Origin: Companilactobacillus baiquanensis
Lineage (GTDB): Bacteria > Bacillota > Bacilli > Lactobacillales > Lactobacillaceae
Assembly: GCF_003946605.1 (NCBI RefSeq)
Contig: NZ_RHOQ01000001.1
Coordinates: 558,001-622,000 of the forward strand
DNA length: 64,000 bases
Direction of reading: 5' to 3'
Part shown: piece by piece, positions 36,166 through 43,459 of the stretch
How the letters are laid out: every line of letters begins with the position of its first letter
Numbering within the stretch: position 1 is the first letter of the stretch
Translations under genes and position numbers: made by a program
Notes under the pieces: generated by a model
The model's input: only the letters and a program-made list of their open reading frames with translations
The model's database searches: none
What the model was told of the DNA's origin: nothing

Positions 36166-36192
36166 GAGATGTTCTAGCATCTCTTTTTTTAG
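36166..36192 (+). terminator. Intrinsic terminator of the zinc-ribbon gene pair
   Basis: AGAGATG (36168-36174) pairs with CATCTCT (36180-36186), followed by a T run. The rest of 36023-36295 shows no gene. Confidence 0.8.
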
Positions 36193-36295
36193 CTCATACT
36201 ATTGATTATTTCTGATTTCGTAGAGCATCCTTTACAAATTAATTTCATTATCTTTTTGAGATATATAAGTGATACTACACTTAATTGTTAAATGA

Positions 36296-36577
36296 TTAAT
36301 AAACTACATTAGAATCATAGTGAAACATATCATCTGATGGTGAAATAATATCCTCAGCTTTATAAAAATCTATAAATGCAGCATACAATCCCTCTGGATC
36401 ATCCAATGTAACACCTTGTGTTTCTCCTACTGGAAGTGGCATTTCATAATTAACAAGTGGCATCATATCAATAAAATGTTTCTCAAACTCTTTATCGTCA
36501 AATGAAAGTTTTCCATCATCATACGAGGCAGTTATATCTCTACCTCTAAAATTCAGTTTAACCTTGAAGCTTGCCAT
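36296..36577 (-). CDS. Hypothetical protein in phage relic
   Basis: A 93-aa acidic protein (MASFKVKLNFRGRDITASYDD; later IDFYKAEDIISPSDDM). No family recognised and no membrane segment. It has a good ribosome site (AGGAGACTGATT then ATG). It lies 44 bp downstream of the truncated phage scaffold gene on the same strand, so it belongs to the prophage remnant or is a small accessory gene carried with it. Confidence 0.55.
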   Translation of the reverse strand: MASFKVKLNFRGRDITASYDDGKLSFDDKEFEKHFIDMMPLVNYEMPLPVGETQGVTLDDPEGLYAAFIDFYKAEDIISPSDDMFHYDSNVVY

Positions 36578-36621
36578 AATCAGTCTCCTAAATAATTTTT
36601 AGTATTCCTAAAATTAAACTA

Positions 36622-36978
36622 TCATAATATCCATCTTTTCCCAATCAATGCTTTTAAACCGGCATCTTTCAGATAACTTTGAACCGCATTGTCTTGTTTT
36701 ACTTGAAGCAAATTGCTAGCAACCTTTTGGTCATTTTCTTCAATGGTTGATTTGAGATTTTTAATAGTCTCCTGCAATCCGTCACTATTACCAACCTTTT
36801 CGCCTAAATCTTTAATTTGATTATCACAATCAGTTACTTGGGATTTCAAGCTATCTCTTTCTTGCTCGGCCGTAGCAAGTTTAGAGTTAGTGTCTTGAAT
36901 ATCCTTTGCGTGCTCGGTCATGACCTTCTCAATCAATTCATCTGTTAGACCTAAATTTTTCAAAAATTCTCTTTTCAT
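36622..36978 (-). pseudogene. Truncated phage scaffold protein (GP20 family)
   Basis: A 118-aa protein whose sequence begins as phage capsid scaffolds do (KREFLKNLGLTDELIEKVM), followed by a long coiled coil (DIQDTNSKLATAEQERDSLK through KSTIEENDQKVASNLLQVK). Full-length GP20 scaffolds run to about 180-200 residues. Here it ends soon after AVQSYLKDAG with an unrelated-looking tail (LKALIGKRWIL), so the C-terminal capsid-binding part is lost. It has a good ribosome site (AAAGGAGAAAAGC). A non-functional relic of a phage head module. Confidence 0.72.
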
Positions 36979-37080
36979 GCTTTTCTCCTTTACGCTTTTT
37001 TATACGGTGCAACGACACCGAAAGAATTTTTTGCATAAAAAATAAGCCTTTTATCGTCATACTTAGGACGAAAAACAAAA

Positions 37081-37338
37081 TTAATAATCAACTAAGTTAA
37101 TTGAATCAATAATTGATTCTACTCTTAATCCAATTTTATTAGGTTCAATACCATCTAAAGCTTTATCAGAGAACTGTGCTTCTTCTAAAATGGTAACTAC
37201 TTTTTCTCTTTCTTTATCTGAATGATAATCAACAGTTAAACCATCAGAATTTAAAAGCTTTTTTATTTCATAAAAAGTGTTTGGAAAATTTTCTTCGATG
37301 AAATCTAAATCATTTCTTTTAAAATGTGCTTTTTTCAT
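37081..37338 (-). CDS. Small acidic protein, candidate immunity protein of the adjacent phage toxin domain
   Basis: An 85-aa soluble protein (starts MKKAHFKRNDLDFIEENFPN; mid-part SDKEREKVVTILEEAQFSDK). It has a strong ribosome site (AGGAGGTATAAATA) and starts 12 bp after the toxin-domain segment of the minor capsid gene, the place where immunity genes of MuF-type phage toxins are expected. Family not recognised; the immunity role is inferred from position and size only. Confidence 0.55.
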   Translation of the reverse strand: MKKAHFKRNDLDFIEENFPNTFYEIKKLLNSDGLTVDYHSDKEREKVVTILEEAQFSDKALDGIEPNKIGLRVESIIDSINLVDY

Positions 37339-37350
37339 TATTTATACCTC

Positions 37351-38340
37351 CTATTTTCCAGGTGATACAGTTATAATATTTCCTTTCTCGCTAACAACAA
37401 CATGCGTATGATTACCAGAATACTTTTGTGCCCTAGCATATTTACGAACACTCCCATTCTGTAAATCATTTTTAATATCATCGACAGATACACCAATACG
37501 TTTATTGTTATCATGGCTACCATCATGCATGGCTGCAAATGTACGTGCAATTGTATGGTTAGAATAATCAGTAATTACTGTGCCATCACTAGCCTTCATC
37601 CCCACAATTTTACTATCTAATTCATGCGTTCGGTCAATAAAATCTTTATATGTAACAACGGGTTCAACAACACCACCTTGGTGTGCTTGAACATACGCTC
37701 TAACAGCTCTTGAACTATCTTTATTATAAATCACTTTGCGGTATTCCTATATATTATTAGGAAAACCATGTGGTCCAAATTCATCTTTCAATTGCCTCAA
37801 ATATGATTCATCTCTCTTGATACTAAAACTTAATTCACTCTTCTTTTTATCACTAAGATCAGTAGCTATTTTTTCACGTTTATAGTCTCTATTTAAAAAT
37901 GAATTGTCATTTACTAAGTTCCTCAATTCGTATCTATGTCTATTTAATAGATTTTTATATTTATAAGAGCCACCTATATCGTTTAGTTCTTTGGTGTAAT
38001 TCAAAGATTTTTTGTCGTTCCTAATTCGTCTTTCAAGTGCTCGTTGCTTCTGTTGAATCTTACCGTTCTCAATAGCCTTTTGCGTATCAGGGTGGGTAAA
38101 TGGATTAGTAGATACTCCTTCAATATATGGGAACAACTCATGGTGGCAGTTAATACCTTGCGTTCCACTAGGTTCACCATAACCATGATTATAAATAGAA
38201 TCACACTTTGGATTATATCTTGGATCACTTGATGGAATCGTATTGACGACCAAGCCTTGAATTGGTGCACACGCTGGACGTGATGCAGCATGACTACTCA
38301 TCATAGCCAAAGTCACATCATACTTATCCATCACATTCAT
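37351..38340 (-). pseudogene. Phage minor capsid protein 2 with C-terminal nuclease-like toxin domain, truncated and split by an amber codon
   Basis: A 330-codon frame in one register. The upstream part (37747-38340) has MSSHAASRPACAPIQGLVV, NHGYGEPSGTQGINCHHELF and a charged coiled coil, as in Phage_min_cap2 proteins. A TAG at 37747-37749 interrupts it, and the same frame resumes EYRKVIYNKDSSRAVRAYVQ and ends in a domain with YSNHTIARTF, RIGVSVDDIKNDL and HTHVVVSEKGNIITVSP, resembling BECR/DUF4258-type toxin nucleases of phage heads. The N-terminus is missing: upstream of NQTRMNVMDKYD the frame soon meets a stop. The distal part could still be made from the GTG at 37732-37734, but no ribosome site is obvious. 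Confidence 0.72.
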
Positions 38341-38393
38341 ACGAGTTTGATTATATTATGTGCATCTGTATTGATGACAACCTACAAATCTCA

Positions 38394-38804
38394 CTACCCA
38401 ATCTTCCTCTTCAATATCTCCAAAACCTCATCAACATCAGAATAATAATTAATATCATTAAAATACTTAGAGCCCTCTATCATAGCCGATAGCTGGCTTT
38501 TTTTCTTGTTATGAAGAATAATAACTGGCTTTCCTATTTTTTCAGCATAAGCTAATTCATAACCTACTCCTAAACTAGGATTACTTGTATCAGCAACTAC
38601 TAAATCACTTTCTTTTAGCCAATCAATATCTCTATTCCTGATATAGTCATTATCCAATTGATTTTGACCTTTAACGGACAAACTATAATCGCCAATATGT
38701 TCCGTCAAAATTTTATTATCCGTATTTAAATAATCGATTATTTTTTTGTAGATATCAACATCACTTCTACCGCCACGGATCGAACCTGCAAAATATATTT
38801 TCAA
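38394..38804 (-). CDS. DNPH1-like 2'-deoxynucleoside 5'-phosphate N-hydrolase (nucleoside deoxyribosyltransferase fold)
   Basis: A 136-aa protein strikingly like the human DNPH1/Rcl family. The N-terminus KIYFAGSIRGGRSDVDIYKK holds the phosphate-binding SIRGGR, LTEHIG follows, then IDWLKESDLVVADTSNPSLG with VGYELAYAEK carrying the catalytic Glu, and LSAMIEG near the end. The family hydrolyses deoxynucleoside monophosphates to base and deoxyribose 5-phosphate, cleaning the nucleotide pool. The start is TTG 38804 after GAGG. It is the last gene of the accessory patch; whether it came with the phage is unclear. Confidence 0.8.
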   Translation of the reverse strand: MKIYFAGSIRGGRSDVDIYKKIIDYLNTDNKILTEHIGDYSLSVKGQNQLDNDYIRNRDIDWLKESDLVVADTSNPSLGVGYELAYAEKIGKPVIILHNKKKSQLSAMIEGSKYFNDINYYSDVDEVLEILKRKIG

Positions 38805-38967
38805 AATTAATACCTCACTATTCAGATAGTTTTACCTAGAGTATAAAACAACCTAGTGCTTTGATTCTTTTTTATTTTTAACATCATTTGGTTGCTTATT
38901 ATTACTCAAAAAAATAAAATATGAGTAACAGGTTTACAGCAAATTTTTAGAAAAAAAGGCGAATCAA

Positions 38968-39594
38968 ATGAAAATTTTAATTATTGGTGCCACTGGACCA
39001 ACTGGTAGAAAAACAATCGAATCGGCCCTAGATTTAGGTGATACTGTAACTGCTTTTGCTAGACATACAGAATCTTTAAACGACATTAAGGATAAAATCA
39101 ACATCATCAGTGGTGATGCGATCCTCACGTCTGATCTGGAAAAAGCCATGATAGGACAAGATGCTGTTATCTCTACTTTAGGACGTGGTGGTTCGATGCA
39201 ATCACATAACCTATTTACCAGAGCTGCAGTTTCAATAGTAAACTCATGTAACCACACTCAAGTACCGCGTTTAATCTGGTTATCTTCATTTGGTGTTGGT
39301 GAAACTTACAAGGATGCTACTGCCACTCAAAAAATAGTCTACAAAACATTTTTAAGAAATATTTATGCAAATAAAAAAGCTTCAGAGCGAATTATTCATG
39401 CCAGCAAATTGAATTGGACGGTCGTTTATCCTTCAACTTTGACAAATGGACAGGCGAAAGGAAAATACAACATTGATGAACATATAAAAATGCACGGGTT
39501 ACCTTCAATAAGTCGAGAAGATGTAGCCGACTTTTTATGTGCCGCCGCACATGATAATAAATGGATCCGCCGTAATGCAGTAATTACAGATTAA
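38968..39594 (+). CDS. NAD(P)-binding Rossmann-fold protein (NmrA/YwnB-like)
   Basis: A 208-aa protein with the cofactor motif ILIIGATGPTGRKTIESAL at the N-terminus, STLGRGGSMQ after beta-4 and WLSSFGVGETY in mid-protein; WTVVYPSTLTNGQAKG follows as in NAD(P)H-binding flavin-reductase-like proteins. The ATG has AAGGCGAATC upstream. The following hydrolase gene begins at its end, so the two form an operon. Substrate unknown. Confidence 0.85.
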   Translation: MKILIIGATGPTGRKTIESALDLGDTVTAFARHTESLNDIKDKINIISGDAILTSDLEKAMIGQDAVISTLGRGGSMQSHNLFTRAAVSIVNSCNHTQVPRLIWLSSFGVGETYKDATATQKIVYKTFLRNIYANKKASERIIHASKLNWTVVYPSTLTNGQAKGKYNIDEHIKMHGLPSISREDVADFLCAAAHDNKWIRRNAVITD

Positions 39595-39611
39595 TGAATC
39601 AGGGAGTCAAT

Positions 39612-40325
39612 ATGAAGAAATTTACTAAGTGGATACTCACTATCACAATTGGAATATTGCTTATTGTAGCAGCCACTTATTTTGTAATAAAAAACAAAGA
39701 ATATCAGCCAACTAATACAGCAATGAACGCTTCTTCCACTACCACGACTGTTGATAACAGCATTAAGTTTCAAGGAGACGATACTAGACCGGCTGTTATC
39801 TTTTATCCAGGTGCATTGGTGGAACCAAAGAGTTATAGTGTTTGGGCAAATGAAGTCTCTAAAGCTGGATATTCAGTGTACATTGTCAGATTTCCACTTG
39901 ATTTAGCGGTTATGAATGCCAATGCCGCCAAAAAAGTTCAAGCTAATAAGCCTTATATTATTGGTGGCCATTCTCTCGGTGGAACTATGGCTGCTCGTTA
40001 CGCGGTTAAAAATAAAAAAGAATTACGTGGGATCTTCTTTCTAGCAAGTTATCCTGAAAAAAAGGGAAATCTTAGACACGTTAAAGTTCCAGTCTTATCT
40101 ATAACTGCTAGCCAAGATGGGGTACTAAATAAAGGTAATTATAATAAGGCTAAAAAACTATTACCTGCTTCCACTAAATATTTAGTCATCAATGGCGGAA
40201 ACCATGCTGGATTTGGTAGTTATGGCAAGCAAAAAGGTGATGAAGAAGCTAGCATAAAAAATTCTGATCAGCAAAAAATCACTGCCAGTTTATTGATCCA
40301 TTGGTTAAATTCAAAAATAGACTAA
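39612..40325 (+). CDS. Exported or membrane-anchored alpha/beta hydrolase
   Basis: A 237-aa protein with an N-terminal hydrophobic signal/anchor (WILTITIGILLIVAATYFVI). The nucleophile elbow is GGHSLGGTMAARY, the acid Asp lies in TASQDGVLNK and the His in INGGNHAGFGSYG. Fold family alpha/beta hydrolase 5. The start is ATG 39612 with CAGGGAG; an ATG at 39594 overlaps the preceding stop codon and has no ribosome site. Probably acts outside the membrane as esterase or lipase; substrate unknown. Confidence 0.85.
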   Translation: MKKFTKWILTITIGILLIVAATYFVIKNKEYQPTNTAMNASSTTTTVDNSIKFQGDDTRPAVIFYPGALVEPKSYSVWANEVSKAGYSVYIVRFPLDLAVMNANAAKKVQANKPYIIGGHSLGGTMAARYAVKNKKELRGIFFLASYPEKKGNLRHVKVPVLSITASQDGVLNKGNYNKAKKLLPASTKYLVINGGNHAGFGSYGKQKGDEEASIKNSDQQKITASLLIHWLNSKID

Positions 40326-40337
40326 ATTATTTGCAAC

Positions 40338-40369
40338 AAAAAAATCGTCTAAATTAGACGATTTTTTAT
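40338..40369. terminator. Bidirectional intrinsic terminator
   Basis: AAAATCGTCTAA (40341-40352) pairs with TTAGACGATTTT (40354-40365), with A/T runs on both sides, between convergent hydrolase and oxidoreductase genes. Confidence 0.85.
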
Positions 40370-41298
40370 TTGAGTAAAACAACTTTTCCAAAAACATGAT
40401 TATCTTCATAATAGTCTTGCGCATCCCTAACCCCATCAGCATTGAGAGGAAAAGTTTGCTGAACGTTGATTTTAACTTTACCTTCAGAAACTAACTTAAC
40501 TACCTTACTTAAAGGATTATCAAATTTACCACTTAAATACATCGCTTCTACTTGATATTTGTCGGCTAATTTATCATCAGGATTTTCCACTAGAGATACA
40601 ATCCGTCCAGATTTTTTTAACACTTCAAAACTATGTTTATACGTATAATGACCCACCGTATCGATAACTAAATCAAGATTGGACAATTCTTCTTCAAATT
40701 TTTCTTCATGATAATTGATTACTTTTGTCGCACCTAATTGTTTTAACTTGTCAAAATCATTACCGGCTGTGGTATAAACTATCGCGCCGGCATTTTTAGC
40801 AAGTTGAATTGCCATTGAACCAACTCCGCCAGTTCCTCCATGGATCAAAACCTTTTCACCTGCTTGTAATTTACCTAAATCAAATAAGGCATTATATGCA
40901 GGTATTGCTGTCATTGGTAAAGAAGCTGCCACTTCAGTGGGAATATTTTCTAGGACTTTGGCGGCCTTGCTTTGTCCTAATATGGCATATTCAGAATAAG
41001 CGCCAAATCCCTTCACACCAACCATTCCGCAAACTAAATCGCCAATTTCAAATTTATCAACTGCTGAACCGATCTCAACTATTTTCCCAGTAACATCAGT
41101 CCCAGTTATAGCAGGAAATTCTATCTCAAAGTCATTTTTAAAAACGCCATTTCTAACCGCAATATCAAATGGTGCAACTGAACTACCCGCAACTTTTATC
41201 AAAATTTGTTTTGGCTTTAAATCGGGAATTTCGATTTCTTGATCTTTAAATTTACTACTATCTCCATAATCCTCAATAACAACTGCATTCGTTTTCAT
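40366..41298 (-). CDS. NADP-dependent zinc-free alcohol dehydrogenase/quinone oxidoreductase
   Basis: A 310-aa medium-chain reductase. The N-terminal GroES-like domain contains SSVAPFDIAVRNGVFK and ITGTDVTGKIVEIGSAVDKF. The nucleotide motif is HGGTGGVGSMAIQLAK, followed by TTAGNDFDKLKQLGATKVINY. The catalytic zinc Cys/His set is missing, as in QOR-type enzymes. It lies 16 bp downstream of an MFS exporter on the same strand, so the two are probably cotranscribed. It starts at ATG 41298 after AGGAGGGA. Confidence 0.9.
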   Translation of the reverse strand: MKTNAVVIEDYGDSSKFKDQEIEIPDLKPKQILIKVAGSSVAPFDIAVRNGVFKNDFEIEFPAITGTDVTGKIVEIGSAVDKFEIGDLVCGMVGVKGFGAYSEYAILGQSKAAKVLENIPTEVAASLPMTAIPAYNALFDLGKLQAGEKVLIHGGTGGVGSMAIQLAKNAGAIVYTTAGNDFDKLKQLGATKVINYHEEKFEEELSNLDLVIDTVGHYTYKHSFEVLKKSGRIVSLVENPDDKLADKYQVEAMYLSGKFDNPLSKVVKLVSEGKVKINVQQTFPLNADGVRDAQDYYEDNHVFGKVVLLK

Positions 41299-41313
41299 AT
41301 AACAATATCCCTC

Positions 41314-42804
41314 CTAATTCAATGTAACCCGTTTAGCGATATTTTGTCTATGATAATGCACTAGCATACTAATAACGATTATCATTGAAATAATAATCAA
41401 CAATAATCCGGCTATCATAATATTTCGATATCCACTATATAGAATATTTCTCATTTCTGGCACTAAATTTTGTGGCAACTTTTTTGCAGCACTAGCATCA
41501 CTTAGTTTATTCAACATTTTCATTGTAATTGTATGATGTGAATTATTGACACCTTTTATAAGTGCATGATTTAAAATAACTCCGTAAACTGATGACATCA
41601 GCGTTTGACTTAATATTCTCAATAAATAAGCTAGTGAGGTTGCCGTAGGTATATCTCGTCTTTGAGCGTCGGTTTGAACATTAACTTGTAAAATATTAAA
41701 AATAATCCCAACTCCAAAACCTTCAAATCCACCAGCTGTTAATAACAGCCAAAAAGGTGTCTTCTGTCCAAATAAGAGAATAATTACAAAAGAAATAAAA
41801 ATAGTAATTGTACCAACCGTTACGATCAAATACTTGCTCCATTTTGTTTGTAAAAATGCTACTGATTCTGATCCAATAATATTAGTAGCTGCACCGGGTA
41901 TTTGAGTCATTCCCCCCATTAGTGCACTCAATCCTAGTATTCCTTGCGCCCACATAGGAATATAGGTAATAAAAGCGATAAAAGAACCCCAAATTATAAC
42001 GAACAAACTAAAATCAATAACCAAATCTTTATTTGTCAAAAGTCGACTAGGTACAATTGGATCTTCAGCCTTACTATCAACTTTGATCATCCAAAGAATT
42101 AATCCTATTCCTACGATCAAAAGGAGAATGATGATGAAAATCGAAGATACACCAATCATTTGAATACCGGTTAAAATTGAAACCAGACCGATAACTAGTA
42201 AAGTGGCACCTAGATAATCAACCGGTTTACCAGCAGCATTTCGTTTTGTATCTTTATAAAATAGCATCAAAATCGTAACTGATAATAAAGCCACTGGAAC
42301 GTTCAAATAAAATACCCATCTCCACGTCAAAACATCAACTATCCAACCACCCAATAATGGACCAATAATTGAGGCCGTGCTAAATAAGGCTGTTGCTAAA
42401 CCAATAATCTGCGAACGCTTTTTTAAATCTGTATAAATATCGGCAAAAACAATAAAGGGAATAGTATTCATACCACCCCCACCGATTCCCATCACCGTTC
42501 TAGCAATGATAAACCATTGAATATTTGGTGCTATTCCTTGAAATATTGCACCAATAGAAAAGAGGATCGTTGAATAAATATATCCCTTCTTATTTCCTCT
42601 GTGTTCACCAAACTTACTCCAAAGAGGTGTTGAAACTGCTAATCCTAGAAGAAATGTGGCCACGATCCATCCCATATATGCAAGTCCATGCAAATCTCCG
42701 GTGATGGCAGGTAACGCTGTATTAACGATCGTAGCGTCCATCCCCGTCATAATATTTGATAATAATAAAGCAATCGTCACTAAAGTTCGCTTATTACTTT
42801 TCAA
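41314..42804 (-). CDS. MFS drug transporter, DHA2 (14-helix, EmrB/QacA) family
   Basis: About 496 aa with 14 predicted membrane helices. Typical DHA2 motifs are LSNIMTGMDATIVNTALPAI in helix 1, WSKFGEHRGNKKGYI (motif A region) and GIGGGGMNTIPFIVFADIY; motif C-like PLLGGWIVDVLTWRWVFYLN follows. It exports drugs or toxic compounds by proton antiport. The start is taken as TTG 42804, 9 nt after GGGGG; a TTG at 42810 is closer. It forms an operon with the oxidoreductase. No adjacent regulator. Confidence 0.88.
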   Translation of the reverse strand: MKSNKRTLVTIALLLSNIMTGMDATIVNTALPAITGDLHGLAYMGWIVATFLLGLAVSTPLWSKFGEHRGNKKGYIYSTILFSIGAIFQGIAPNIQWFIIARTVMGIGGGGMNTIPFIVFADIYTDLKKRSQIIGLATALFSTASIIGPLLGGWIVDVLTWRWVFYLNVPVALLSVTILMLFYKDTKRNAAGKPVDYLGATLLVIGLVSILTGIQMIGVSSIFIIILLLIVGIGLILWMIKVDSKAEDPIVPSRLLTNKDLVIDFSLFVIIWGSFIAFITYIPMWAQGILGLSALMGGMTQIPGAATNIIGSESVAFLQTKWSKYLIVTVGTITIFISFVIILLFGQKTPFWLLLTAGGFEGFGVGIIFNILQVNVQTDAQRRDIPTATSLAYLLRILSQTLMSSVYGVILNHALIKGVNNSHHTITMKMLNKLSDASAAKKLPQNLVPEMRNILYSGYRNIMIAGLLLIIISMIIVISMLVHYHRQNIAKRVTLN

Positions 42805-42893
42805 CCCCAAACCCCCAACAATATAAAAATACTTTTCTTTTCAATTAAACAGCTAATTACATGAAAAAGTAAATGGTAAAAAAATAATTTTTC

Positions 42894-42929
42894 AGAAAAA
42901 AGATCATCAAATTAATTGATGATCTTTTC
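42894..42929 (-). terminator. Intrinsic terminator at the end of the GNAT gene
   Basis: A 12-13-bp stem (AAAAGATCATCAA with TTGATGATCTTT) followed by T residues on the minus strand; it overlaps the stop region. Confidence 0.8.
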
Positions 42930-43400
42930 CATGTTATACCAAATTTCATTACCGTGACTTGAAGCAGAAACACCTTGATCAGCAAAGCCATTTTTTTCAT
43001 AAAACGGAATTTTACCCTCTAAGCAAGTTAAAGCAATGCTTTCTCGATGATTTTTACGCGCTATATTTTCAAATTCACTTAACAATTTACTTCCTATACC
43101 TCGACCTCGATAGTTCGGACTAATGGCAATAGTAAAGATCAATTGATGCCCACCCTGACTTAAATTTAGCGGCGTATCATCATACATCTCATCTTGTACA
43201 AAGCGCTTTTTTACTGCTGGACCAACCACAAAGCCGATCAACTTTCCAGAGTCGTTTTTAATTGTCAAAAAGGTATCGTGCAGTTTATTTATCCTATCTT
43301 TATACACTTCTTCACTACCTGCCTCTTCTTTATTAAAACCCGCTCTCTCTAAATCCATGATTTCGTTTAAATCTTCCATAGTTGCTAAATCATATTTCAT
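42912..43400 (-). CDS. GNAT family N-acetyltransferase
   Basis: A 162-aa acetyl-CoA-dependent acetyltransferase. The acetyl-CoA motif A is IAISPNYRGRGIGSKLLSEF; motif B reads GKIPFYEKNGFADQG. The N-terminus (KYDLATMEDLNEIMDLERAGF) resembles arylalkylamine/ribosomal-type acetyltransferases. The start is ATG 43400 after GGAGGGAG; upstream codons cover the ppk terminator. Substrate unknown. Confidence 0.88.
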   Translation of the reverse strand: MKYDLATMEDLNEIMDLERAGFNKEEAGSEEVYKDRINKLHDTFLTIKNDSGKLIGFVVGPAVKKRFVQDEMYDDTPLNLSQGGHQLIFTIAISPNYRGRGIGSKLLSEFENIARKNHRESIALTCLEGKIPFYEKNGFADQGVSASSHGNEIWYNMEKIIN

Positions 43401-43420
43401 AGATATTTCTCCCTCCATAT

Positions 43421-43459
43421 TAAAAACACTACCGAATTTATATTTCAGTAGTGTTTTTG
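43421..43459 (-). terminator. Intrinsic terminator of ppk
   Basis: An 11-bp stem (43422-43432 with 43448-43458) followed by a T run on the minus strand, immediately after the ppk stop. Confidence 0.82.

Noticed and set aside
36979..37080. Stem-like sequence before the scaffold gene as a riboswitch or small RNA
   Set aside because: Only a short imperfect pairing is visible and no known class motif is present.
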